A DNA stretch of 64,000 nt from an uncultured Chitinophaga sp. Its GTDB lineage: Bacteria > Bacteroidota > Bacteroidia > Chitinophagales > Chitinophagaceae. A model generated the notes under the pieces. It was not told the DNA's origin. It worked only from the letters and a program-made list of their open reading frames with translations, and searched no databases. The DNA is taken from assembly GCF_902168175.1 (NCBI RefSeq), contig NZ_CABHOU010000095.1:372001-436000 (forward strand), written 5' to 3'. Position numbers and translations under genes: made by a program. Shown here piece after piece: positions 9,301 to 16,119 of the stretch (positions are counted from its first letter, which is position 1; every line of letters begins with the position of its first letter).

Positions 9301-9910
9301 GGATATTTCCATCGTTATGACAGGTGTTGGTATCATGGCCCTGGCTGGTCTGGTAGTACGTAACGGTATCGTACTGGTAGAGTTCATCGACCTGCTGGTA
9401 CAGCAGGGAACGCCGGTACACGAAGCTGTGGTAGAAGCAGGCCGTACCCGTATGACACCAGTATTGCTTACTGCCATCGCAGCCATTCTCGGTCTGATCC
9501 CACTGGCGGTAGGTTTAAACATCGACTTCGCCAAGCTGTTGTCTACAGGTAATCCGCATATATATTTCGGTGGCGATAACGTAGCCTTCTGGGGCCCGCT
9601 GGCCTGGACGATGGTGTTCGGGCTGATCTTCGCCACCTTCCTTACGCTGATCCTGGTGCCGAGCATGTATTATATGAATAAACGTGTGATCGATATCCTG
9701 GACGTGTATGGCTGGCCGCGCGGACTGAAATATGTACCGTTCCTGCCCCTTTTCCTGAAGTTATTCTCGAAGAAGGCTACTATTAAAAAGTTGCATGATT
9801 TAGAATATCGTTCAGAGAAGCCGTACAACTTCTTTAACGGAGAAGCGCATAATGAAGATAAAGAGCATGCAAAGTCTTCAACAGGCGTGCATGTAGAGTA
9901 TAATAACTAG
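6356..9910 (+). CDS. RND family efflux permease (AcrB/HAE-like)
   Basis: A 1184-residue proton-driven transporter of the inner membrane. It shows the family layout: TM1 near the N-terminus (VSIYVATIFLSIFGIVAYQSL), a periplasmic pore/docking domain, TM2-6, a central region with extra hydrophobic segments near residues 515-545, a second periplasmic domain and TM8-12. The hallmark GIVVDDAIVVIENVHR is in TM4, with the Asp pair used for proton relay; the second half has VVRNGIVLVEFIDLL and GRTRMTPVLLTAIAAILGL. It exceeds the usual 1020-1060 residues because of a central insertion and a charged C-terminal tail. The substrate is unknown. Confidence 0.94.
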   Translation: MKDSNKEFKLTSWAVDNKVSIYVATIFLSIFGIVAYQSLPKEQFPEVVFPQFYIQTAYFGTSPEDMETLVTKPIEKQLGGISGVKEIKSTSMQDFSVITIEFNTDVNIETARQEVREKVDDAKTDLPNNLDQEPQIMKIDVSQIPIMNINLSGDFDLQSLKKYADEMQDRVEALTEITRVDIIGALDREIQINLDKYKMDAAKISFEDVAGAIANENKTVSGGQVTLDGQKRTLSVKGEYKDPMKIQSIVVRGSSGATVYLRDIADVVDGFKEQESYARLDGKNVITLNVIKQSGKNLIDASDKIQAIKKDMEAGYFPKGLEVTITADQSDSTRITLHDLINTIIIGFLLVTVILMFFMGAVNAIFVALSVPISMFIAFIVMQIAGITLNMMVLFSFLLALGIVVDDAIVVIENVHRIFYERKDLGIVKAAKMAAGEVFLPVFSGTLTVLAPFVPLLFWPGVIGEFMKYLPITLITTLIASLIVAYIINPVFAVDFMDRHEGENHPKPRFDKKFGIVSIAFAVAALIGYGIGFGVGNFIVVMYLLVLIERFWLGGVARKFQHDSWPRVQNWYKRQVEKSLIGWRPVKILLLTFGMLVFSIWLTTVRSPKVVFFPQADPNFIYAYLELPNGTDQQYTDSITSIVEKRIVGVVGKNNPLVKSIISNVAVGAGDPSQMDQSVQPHKGKVTVAFVEFGQRKGASTVEYLDKIRQAVKGIPGADITVEQEQGGPPTGKPINIEISGDEFEVLTSTADRLKRYLDSLAVGGVEELRSDFQANKPEVIVEIDRERANREGISTYAIGGALRSALYGLEVSKFRDPEDDYPIMVRFKEDQRNNINMLLNMNITYRDMNMGGQIRQVPLSSVANVRYSNTYAGIKRIDQKRVITLYSNVLSDYNANEVVQNIQTAINDFGQQDGIAIKMTGEQEDQMETMNFLIWALVSAVGLMVIIMVIQFNSMGRALLILLEVFFSIIGVFLGFSTFGMDISIVMTGVGIMALAGLVVRNGIVLVEFIDLLVQQGTPVHEAVVEAGRTRMTPVLLTAIAAILGLIPLAVGLNIDFAKLLSTGNPHIYFGGDNVAFWGPLAWTMVFGLIFATFLTLILVPSMYYMNKRVIDILDVYGWPRGLKYVPFLPLFLKLFSKKATIKKLHDLEYRSEKPYNFFNGEAHNEDKEHAKSSTGVHVEYNN

Positions 9911-9961
9911 TTGTTTTTTTAATTAGAGCAAACAGTGTAACAGTTGTAGGTTTAACAGATC

Positions 9962-9992
9962 GCCGTCCTGATTCTTCAGGACGGCTTTTTTT
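9962..9992 (+). terminator. Terminator of the RND efflux operon
   Basis: gccgtcctga / tcaggacggc hairpin with loop ttct, followed by seven T, 50 bp after the permease stop. Confidence 0.85.
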
Positions 9993-10099
9993 ATGTTAGG
10001 CCGATGTTAATTGGTGGCTTTAAACACTGTTAATGCAGATAAAAGTTTTAAGTTCAAGTATCCCTTCGGGGATTAGGTTAGAAAAATGGATTGATAAGG

Positions 10100-10128
10100 C
10101 CGTTCCGGGTTTCCGGGACGGTCTTTTT
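10100..10128 (+). terminator. Second terminator-like hairpin
   Basis: ccgttccggg / ccgggacgg hairpin with a T tract. It is a diverged copy of the 9962 unit with its flanking words. Confidence 0.65.
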
Positions 10129-10240
10129 ATGTTAGCCGTGTGTTAATAAGGTACATGCTGGCCGAATGATTTGCAGAGAATGAATTAGGTTCGTGGCTGT
10201 TATTCATTTTGTGAAATTATAGAATATGGTTTTTTGGGTG

Positions 10241-10269
10241 GCCGTCCTGATTCTTCAGGATGGGTTTTG
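10241..10269 (+). terminator. Third, decayed terminator-like hairpin
   Basis: The stem and loop match the first copy (gccgtcctgattcttcagga) but the 3' arm ends in tggg instead of cggc. Its T tract overlaps the -33 element of the downstream gene. Confidence 0.45.
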
Positions 10270-10297
10270 CTAACTATTAATAAATAAAGTATATTTA
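10266..10297 (+). promoter_or_regulatory. Candidate promoter of the HsdR-N-like gene
   Basis: TTTG at 10266-10269, 20-nt spacer, TATATTTA at 10290-10297 (one mismatch to TAnnTTTG). It lies 71 bp before the start codon. Confidence 0.45.
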
Positions 10298-10368
10298 TAA
10301 ATAGTTATAGTGTTGCCCGGTTTTCGAACTCAATCCCAATTTCCTTATCCCTAAAAAAATATCCCGTT

Positions 10369-11451
10369 ATGGACTTTAAAGATGTTATTAAACAACTTGG
10401 CGAACGTTCCCTCAAAATCAAAGATGCTGTTAACACAGAAGAAGCTACGAAGAATGCATTTATAATGCCTTTTATTCAGGCTTTAGGTTATGATGTGTTT
10501 AACCCGGCTGAAGTAACTCCCGAATTTGTGGCTGACCTTGGCATAAAACAGGGAGAGAAGGTCGATTATGCTGTGTATAAGGATCAGAAGCTAATCATAC
10601 TGATAGAATGCAAATGGCATGGGCATGGCCTGGACGTTTTTAATTCGCAGTTGTTCCGCTATTTCCATACCACCAAAGCGAAATTTGGATTACTTACAAA
10701 TGGCTTTGAATATCGCTTTTATACCGATTTGCTGGAACCTAATAAGATGGATGAGAAACCTTTCTTTACTTTCAATATCACCGACATCCGGGATAACCAA
10801 ATAGAGGAGTTGAAAAAGTTTCATAAGGCCTATTACGATCTTGAAACTATCGTTACCACCGCCAGCGAATTAAAATACACCAATGAATTAAAGGCTTTGA
10901 TCCATGCTGAGTTAAATAATCCCTCCGAGAACTTTGTAAGGCACTTTGCCAAGCAGATTTATACGGGTACGTTAACAGCAAAGGTTACCGACCAGTTTAC
11001 GCACCTGACTAAGAAGTCGGTACAGCATTATATAAATGATCTGATTACAGATCGCTTAAAAACTGCACTGAAACAGGAAGCTGCTGCACAAGATGCGGTA
11101 ATTGAGCCGGAGGTTTTGATAGATAGTAAAGATACTAAGGTCGTGACTACTGCTGAAGAATTGGAGGCTTTCTATATCATCAAGTCAATACTCCGCGACA
11201 AAATTGATGGGGAGCGGATAGTATACAGGGATGCTCAGACTTATTTTGCAGTGTTGTTGGACGATAATAACCGTAAAACGATTTGCCGGCTGTACCTGAC
11301 AAGCACTAAAAAGTCTATTGGGTTGATAGACGAGAACAAGAAGGAAACAAAACATGAAATTCTGAAAATAGACAACATTTATAAATTCAGCGCGCAGCTG
11401 GCAAAAACGATTGAACGCTACGAAAAGGCGCCTAACCAGGTCGAAGCATAA
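10369..11451 (+). CDS. Stand-alone HsdR N-terminal-like PD-(D/E)XK nuclease domain protein
   Basis: A 360-residue protein whose first about 150 residues resemble the HsdR N-terminal endonuclease domain. Glu24 sits in the first helix (VNTEEATKNAFIMPFIQALGY), then Asp66 in KVDYAVY, and Glu80-x-Lys82 in ILIECKW, which together give the PD-(D/E)XK site. No helicase, HsdM or HsdS gene is nearby, so it is not a complete type I restriction system. The C-terminal half (residues about 170-360) is charged and helical, then mixed alpha/beta, with no motif I recognise. The role (DNA repair, defence or regulation) is open. It has its own candidate promoter. Confidence 0.7.
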   Translation: MDFKDVIKQLGERSLKIKDAVNTEEATKNAFIMPFIQALGYDVFNPAEVTPEFVADLGIKQGEKVDYAVYKDQKLIILIECKWHGHGLDVFNSQLFRYFHTTKAKFGLLTNGFEYRFYTDLLEPNKMDEKPFFTFNITDIRDNQIEELKKFHKAYYDLETIVTTASELKYTNELKALIHAELNNPSENFVRHFAKQIYTGTLTAKVTDQFTHLTKKSVQHYINDLITDRLKTALKQEAAAQDAVIEPEVLIDSKDTKVVTTAEELEAFYIIKSILRDKIDGERIVYRDAQTYFAVLLDDNNRKTICRLYLTSTKKSIGLIDENKKETKHEILKIDNIYKFSAQLAKTIERYEKAPNQVEA

Positions 11452-11476
11452 GGTTTGCGATTTAGTCATTCAGCAG

Positions 11477-11498
11477 GCCGCCCGCATCTCCCGGCGGC
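11477..11498 (+). terminator. Weak hairpin after the nuclease-like gene
   Basis: gccgcc / ggcggc arms around a 10-nt loop, 25 bp after the stop. It lacks a proper T tract, so it is only a possible terminator. Confidence 0.3.
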
Positions 11499-11605
11499 AT
11501 TATTACCGGTCATACCGTATATTATAATTTATGAAAGGTAGTTAGGATAATGTCGCTTTTACGTATCTTGGCGCTCGCATTTGAAAAATCTAACAACCCG
11601 ACCTT

Positions 11606-12394
11606 ATGCCACAGAACCACGAAATTGATTATCGCATCTACGGTGAGGAAATGCAAATTGTTGAAATAGAGCTGGATCCACAGGAAACCGTGATAGCGGA
11701 GAGTGGTAGTTTCATGATGATGGACCAGGAAATCCAGATGGCGACGCTTTTCGGCGATGGATCGCAGGCTAACCAGGGTTTTTTAGGTAAGTTAATGAGC
11801 GCCGGTAAACGCCTGCTCACCGGGGAAAGCCTTTTTATCACCGCTTTCACCAATGCCGGTTATGGTAAAAAGAGTGTAAGTTTTGCTTCTCCTTATCCTG
11901 GTAAGATTATCCCGATGGACCTTTCATTATTGGGTAACAGGATAATTTGCCAGAAAGACGCGTTTTTGTGTGCGGCTAAAGGCGTTAGCGTAGGTATTGA
12001 ACTGCAGCGTAAGCTTGGTACCGGTATTTTCGGTGGCGAGGGTTTTATTATGCAGAAGCTGGAGGGAGATGGTTTGGCCTTTGTACATGCCGGTGGTATG
12101 GTGGTGGAAAGGGAGCTGGCACCGGGTCAGGTATTAAAAATCGACACCGGTTGCGTGGTGGCTTACACACAAAACATTGATTTCGATATAGAATTCGTGA
12201 AGGGGATAAAAAACATGGTTTTTGGCGGAGAAGGGCTTTTCTTCGCTGTACTGCGCGGGCCTGGAAAGGTATGGATACAGTCGCTGCCAATAAGTCGGCT
12301 TGCCAGTAGGGTATTGGCTTACGGCTCGCCGGGAGGCAGAAGAGAGGAGGGTGGTATTTTAGGCGGCCTGGGCAATCTTTTGGATGGAGATTGA
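11606..12394 (+). CDS. TIGR00266 / AIM24 family protein
   Basis: A 262-residue glycine-rich all-beta protein. The pattern EIELDPQETVIAESGSFMMM near the N-terminus, repeated Gly-rich turns (GIFGGEGFIMQKLEGDGLAF, GGMVVERELAPGQVLKIDTG) and GGEGLFFAVLRGPGKVWIQS match the AIM24/TIGR00266 family of conserved bacterial proteins related to a mitochondrial protein. The biochemical role in bacteria is unknown. The C-terminus ends in a Gly-rich tail (GGILGGLGNLLDGD). It appears to be its own transcript: 154 bp upstream and 178 bp downstream separate it from same-strand neighbours. Confidence 0.82.
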   Translation: MPQNHEIDYRIYGEEMQIVEIELDPQETVIAESGSFMMMDQEIQMATLFGDGSQANQGFLGKLMSAGKRLLTGESLFITAFTNAGYGKKSVSFASPYPGKIIPMDLSLLGNRIICQKDAFLCAAKGVSVGIELQRKLGTGIFGGEGFIMQKLEGDGLAFVHAGGMVVERELAPGQVLKIDTGCVVAYTQNIDFDIEFVKGIKNMVFGGEGLFFAVLRGPGKVWIQSLPISRLASRVLAYGSPGGRREEGGILGGLGNLLDGD

Positions 12395-12406
12395 TAAAAA
12401 ATGGGC

Positions 12407-12436
12407 TTTGAATATTGAATAATTAGCTTATCTTTA
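12407..12436 (+). promoter_or_regulatory. Candidate kynU promoter
   Basis: TTTG at 12407-12410, 18-nt spacer, TATCTTTA at 12429-12436 (one mismatch). It predicts a 5' leader of about 130 nt before the kynureninase start. Confidence 0.45.
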
Positions 12437-12572
12437 TTGGGCAGGCCAATGTTAACCTGATTCGAAATGATGAAAAACCAACCTGCAGAATTAATATAGA
12501 TAGAAAGGTAATATAATAGTAAGCGTTTTAAGGGGCCGGCAATAGGAAACCGGTATTTACGATTAGAGAGAT

Positions 12573-13847
12573 ATGCAATCATTTGAAGCATCGTTAGTAT
12601 ACGCCAGGAAACAAGATGAGCAGGATGAGTTAAGGGCGTTCCGACAAGAGTTCTTTTTCCCGCAGCATAATGGAAAAGACGCAATTTATTTTTGCGGGAA
12701 TTCGCTGGGTTTGCAGCCTAAAGGGGTGCAGGCGGCAATGGAACAGGAATTGGCCGATTGGCGGCAAGTAGCGGTAGAAGGTTATTGGAAAGCCAAAAAT
12801 CCATGGTTGTTCTACCATCAGCAATTTAGTAAGACTTTAGGAAACATAGTGGGTGCGAAGGAAACCGAGGTATCAGTTATGAATACCCTTACCGTGAACC
12901 TTCACCTTATGATGACCAGCTTTTACAGGCCTACGAAAACAAGGTACAAGATCTTGGTGGAAAAAGGAGCCTTCCCGAGTGATCAGTACGCGGTGGAAAC
13001 CCAGGCAAGGCATCACGGCCTGGACCCAGAACAAACCATTATTGAAATTTCCCCTCGTACCGGCGAAAGCATCCTGAGATCTGAGGACATTTTGCAAAAC
13101 ATTAACGAACATAATACTAGTATTGCGTTAATATTGCTGGGAGGTATTCACTATTACACCGGTCAGTTATTAGATATGCAGTCCATTACGGCTGCTGCCC
13201 ATAAAGTTGGCGCATTGGCAGGTTTTGACCTGGCGCACGTGGCGGGAAATGTACCGTTACAATTGCATGACTGGGGAGTGGACTTTGCCGTATGGTGTTC
13301 TTATAAATATTTGAATGGAGGTCCGGGTGCCGTTGGAGGTGCTTTTGTGCACGAAAAACACGCATCGGACAGAAACTATCCACGGTTTGGTGGTTGGTGG
13401 GGGAACGAAGAAAGCACCCGCTTCCGCATGGAAAAAGGATTTATCCCTAAAGCCGAGGCCTCTGGATGGCAGCTGAGCACTGCCCAGGTATTCAACATGG
13501 TGGCCCTTAAAGCTTCGCTGGAATTGTTTAATGCCGCTGGTATTAACAGGTTACGGGAAAAGAGCATCAGGTTAACCAACTATCTTGAATTTCTGCTTGA
13601 ACAGATTAAAGAAATTAATTTAGAAATAATTACACCGAAAAATTGTAATGAAAGAGGTGCCCAGTTATCGTTGCTCTTTAATGAAAGAGGAAAAGAGATT
13701 CATCAACAGATGACAGCGGCCGGTATCGTAGTAGACTGGAGAGAACCCGGAGTAATACGGGTTTCGCCGGCACCTATGTATAACTCTTATGAAGATGTCT
13801 TTCATTTTTATGAAATCATCGAAAAAATTGCTTCAAAACGCTTTTAA
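12573..13847 (+). CDS. kynU: Kynureninase
   Basis: PLP enzyme cleaving kynurenine or 3-hydroxykynurenine to anthranilate or 3-hydroxyanthranilate plus alanine; cytoplasmic. The 424-residue protein has FCGNSLGLQPKGVQAAMEQE near the N-terminus, the PLP-binding stretch AGFDLAHVAGNVPLQLHDW, and the Schiff-base lysine Lys245 in CSYKYLNGGPGAVGGAF. The C-terminal EPGVIRVSPAPMYNSYEDVF is also typical. No other kynurenine-pathway gene is in the window. The next gene starts 9 bp downstream, so the two are probably co-transcribed. Confidence 0.95.
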   Translation: MQSFEASLVYARKQDEQDELRAFRQEFFFPQHNGKDAIYFCGNSLGLQPKGVQAAMEQELADWRQVAVEGYWKAKNPWLFYHQQFSKTLGNIVGAKETEVSVMNTLTVNLHLMMTSFYRPTKTRYKILVEKGAFPSDQYAVETQARHHGLDPEQTIIEISPRTGESILRSEDILQNINEHNTSIALILLGGIHYYTGQLLDMQSITAAAHKVGALAGFDLAHVAGNVPLQLHDWGVDFAVWCSYKYLNGGPGAVGGAFVHEKHASDRNYPRFGGWWGNEESTRFRMEKGFIPKAEASGWQLSTAQVFNMVALKASLELFNAAGINRLREKSIRLTNYLEFLLEQIKEINLEIITPKNCNERGAQLSLLFNERGKEIHQQMTAAGIVVDWREPGVIRVSPAPMYNSYEDVFHFYEIIEKIASKRF

Positions 13848-13856
13848 TCAAGTAAG

Positions 13857-15101
13857 ATGAACTTTGAGAGAAATGAACGTCCCCGAAAGTATTCTCCTGA
13901 TTCCAACAGAGAACAGCAAGAACCCAACCAAAACAGGGAAGGTGGTTTTAACAGTCAATCCGATGCAAACAAGGATGGCGACCGCGGTTTTAACCGGGGC
14001 GACAGAGATTTAAGCCGTTTCAACAATGATCGCGACCGCGACGGCGGTGGTTATGGACGTGATCGGGACGGCAACAGCGGCGGCGGATATCGTCCGCGCG
14101 ACAATAATAGTGGTTACGGCGGCGGTCGTGACAGTGGCGGCTATAGCGGCGGCGGCGGCGGTGGATACCGTGATCGTGACGGCGGTGGTGGTTACAGCGG
14201 CGGTGGAAACCGTGGCGGTGGCGGCTACAGCGGTGGCGGTGGTGGTAACTATGGCAATCGCGAAGGCGGCGGCGGTTACGGTGGTGGCGGCAATCGCGAA
14301 GGCGGTGGTGGCTACGGCGGTGGCAATCGTGGCGGTGGCGGCTATGGTAATCGCGAAGGCGGTGGTGGCTACGGTAACCGCGAAGGCGGTGGCGGTGGTT
14401 ACAATCGTGGCGGCGGCTACGGCGGCGGCGGTGGTAATCGTGGTGGTGGCGGCTATGGCGGTGGCGGTGGCTACGGCGGCGGTCAGCAACGCGGCGGCTT
14501 CAGGCCAAGGCCAGGTGGCGGTGGTTTTAACCGTGAACCAAGACCAGACAATAAGATCTACTTTATCGCCCTGCTCCCAACTGCAGAAGTAGGTAAAGAG
14601 ATCATCAAGATAAAACAGGAATTTGCTGAAGGTTACGGACCAATGTACGCGCTGAAAGTATTGCCGCACATTACCCTCCAGGTACCTTTCACTGCAGATC
14701 CGGCTCTGGAAAGATCTTTCTGCGACGAACTGACAGAATTCGCCAAAACGCAGGCGCCTTTTGAAGTATCGCTCAACGGATTCGGTACTTTCCCGAACAA
14801 ACAAAACCGTGTACTCTTCATCAACGTTGAGAAAAGCGAAACCATGAGCGCTATGCACCGTCAACTGATCAACTTCCTGCGTAAGGAGTTTGGTTTCAGC
14901 ACCATGCTGGCACGTACCGGTTTCACCCCTCACGTTACCGTGGCCTTCAAAGACCTTACCGACGAACAGTTCGATAAAGCCTGGCCCGAATACGAAGGAA
15001 AAGAGTATGAAGCTACCTTTAAAGTTAGCAACCTCTACTTCCTCCGTCACAACGGTAAATCATGGGAAGTACTGCAGAAATGCAAACTCGGCGGCGCCTG
15101 A
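13857..15101 (+). CDS. Glycine-rich (RGG/GYGG-like) N-terminal region fused to a 2H phosphoesterase (2'-5' RNA ligase-like)
   Basis: A 414-residue fusion. Residues 1-60 are charged (Arg, Asp, Asn, Gln). Residues about 60-220 are almost entirely Gly with Tyr, Arg, Asn, Ser and Asp in repeats such as GGGGYGNREGGGG, a disordered RGG-like region common in RNA-binding proteins. Residues about 228-410 form a 2H phosphoesterase domain with both catalytic H-x-T motifs, His271 (HITLQ) and His359 (HVTVAF). The family includes 2',3'-cyclic phosphodiesterases and 2'-5' RNA ligases. The start at 13857 is 9 bp after kynU. The repeat DNA is GC-rich and prone to slippage. The fusion suggests an RNA-processing or RNA-repair role; this is inference. 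Confidence 0.85.
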   Translation: MNFERNERPRKYSPDSNREQQEPNQNREGGFNSQSDANKDGDRGFNRGDRDLSRFNNDRDRDGGGYGRDRDGNSGGGYRPRDNNSGYGGGRDSGGYSGGGGGGYRDRDGGGGYSGGGNRGGGGYSGGGGGNYGNREGGGGYGGGGNREGGGGYGGGNRGGGGYGNREGGGGYGNREGGGGGYNRGGGYGGGGGNRGGGGYGGGGGYGGGQQRGGFRPRPGGGGFNREPRPDNKIYFIALLPTAEVGKEIIKIKQEFAEGYGPMYALKVLPHITLQVPFTADPALERSFCDELTEFAKTQAPFEVSLNGFGTFPNKQNRVLFINVEKSETMSAMHRQLINFLRKEFGFSTMLARTGFTPHVTVAFKDLTDEQFDKAWPEYEGKEYEATFKVSNLYFLRHNGKSWEVLQKCKLGGA

Positions 15102-15130
15102 TTATAAAGGCTTCGTTAGTACGATAAATA

Positions 15131-15167
15131 AAAACACCACAGCGGTCAAATGCTGTGGTGTTTTTTT
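15131..15167. terminator. Terminator after the kynU/2H-phosphoesterase genes
   Basis: aaaacaccacagc / gctgtggtgtttt hairpin with loop ggtcaaat and a T tract, 30 bp past the stop at 15101. The A-rich left side means it could act in both directions. Confidence 0.85.
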
Positions 15168-15257
15168 ATGCGGTAAGTTTGATTGTCGGCTATCGAGAGC
15201 CGGAAAGTAAATGCTGTGGGCGTTTTTAAGTTTGATGTTGATGTTTTTTCTGCTGTC

Positions 15258-15287
15258 GAAGAGTGCGACGCAACGGCGGCTTAATAG
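15258..15287 (+). repeat. Dispersed 30-bp intergenic element, copy 2
   Basis: gaagagtgcg then gacgcaacggcggctt and aatag. It differs from the other copies at a few positions and lies between two terminators (15131-15167 and 15331-15365). No 11-bp array accompanies it here. Confidence 0.75.
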
Positions 15288-15330
15288 AAAACCAATGCCT
15301 GGCCCACCCTTATTATTCTCCTAAAAAGTA

Positions 15331-15365
15331 AAGCCGGCCATGCTTTACTGCATGTGCCGGCTTTG
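15331..15365 (-). terminator. Terminator of the small exported protein gene
   Basis: aagccggc / gccggctt arms around a loop of about 19 nt. On the minus strand it lies 22 bp past the stop and is followed by a tract reading TTTACTTTTTAGG. Confidence 0.7.
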
Positions 15366-15386
15366 ATTAACCCCTATGAAAACCAA

Positions 15387-15704
15387 CTATTGCTCGAGTT
15401 TGATATCGCCAAGGTCGGTAGCCTTCCCGTCTTCTACTTTCACATCAGTAATGGTAGCGTCTTTATAAGGATCTTTACCATCAATGATTACTGTGTAGGT
15501 ACCTGACTTAGCGTTAGTGAATGAAAAGGCACCATCAGATATAGCTGCCTTAAGCGTATCTGCCCCGGCCACTGCCCATGCTTCGGTTGCCCCGTCGGCC
15601 GGTGTTACTTTACCGGATATTGCTCCGCCATCGATAGATTTAAATGCAAATGCGCCAAATGCTACTGCTGATAATGCTAATATGCTTAATTTGATCTTTT
15701 TCAT
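15387..15704 (-). CDS. Small exported protein with a carboxypeptidase-regulatory-like beta-sandwich
   Basis: A 105-residue protein with a signal peptide (MKKIKLSILALSAVAFGAFA), followed by a single domain of about 80 residues. The pattern ISGKVTPADGATEAWAVAGAD ... GAFSFTNAKSGTYTVIIDG resembles carboxypeptidase-D regulatory-like or prealbumin-like folds common in Bacteroidota secreted proteins. I start at MKKIKLS (15704) rather than 15713. It stands alone, with its own terminator, and is probably abundant in the periplasm or surface. Function unknown. Confidence 0.75.
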   Translation of the reverse strand: MKKIKLSILALSAVAFGAFAFKSIDGGAISGKVTPADGATEAWAVAGADTLKAAISDGAFSFTNAKSGTYTVIIDGKDPYKDATITDVKVEDGKATDLGDIKLEQ

Positions 15705-16119
15705 AGCATACAATTTTAAATGGTTTAAATAATAAAGAATGGTTAAGTATATATGGTTAAATGAATGTGCTTAGTTAGGTGTTTTTGTTTTCAAATATCC
15801 GACTTGTTATCGTCGCATGTACAGTGAATAAAACAATTACTATGCCTCGTAACTGCCAGATTATCTGAGAGGAAGGTATTTAACATTTCTTTAAACAAGC
15901 TTTAACATTGTGAGTTCGCTTTTTAAGAATTCCGTTTTCGATTACTACTTGGATCAGTAAATAGATATCTTGCAACCTCGTGAAGAATTGGGGACAAAAC
16001 GTGTAAAGTCTACCATATTTGTGTACTTTTGGTCACGAATTCTCAATTATCGGCCTTAAATGCCGAAACTATGTTACGAATACCTAATTTTACAGTCAAA
16101 TACTTAGAATAGATCTGAA
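15705..16119. other. Divergent intergenic region
   Basis: No gene seen in 415 bp. It lies between the divergent small exported protein gene and the oxidoreductase alpha gene. The only recognisable element is a TACTTTTG (16024-16031) that could be the -7 box of the plus-strand gene. Confidence 0.4.
16024..16031 (+). promoter_or_regulatory. Possible -7 element of the 2-oxoacid oxidoreductase alpha gene
   Basis: TACTTTTG fits TAnnTTTG exactly, about 90 nt upstream of the start; there is no TTTG at the expected -33 spacing. Confidence 0.35.

Larger units (their letters stand above)
9911..10368. other. Intergenic region with three spaced terminator-like hairpins
   Basis: No gene. Hairpins at 9962-9992, 10100-10128 and 10241-10269 are spaced about 140 bp apart. 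The first two are followed by nearly the same words (tttatgttaggccgatgttaa and tttatgttagccgtgtgttaa), which suggests duplication of a terminator-bearing unit. A promoter for the next gene starts at 10266. Confidence 0.6.

Noticed and set aside
10369..11451. A complete type I restriction-modification system
   Set aside because: Only an HsdR N-terminal-like nuclease domain is present; no helicase, methylase or specificity subunit gene lies nearby.
14010..15050. A 346-residue minus-strand frame opposite the glycine-rich gene
   Set aside because: It is the shadow of the Gly-codon repeats (translating to Ala/Thr/Val runs), while the plus strand has a complete 2H phosphoesterase domain in frame.
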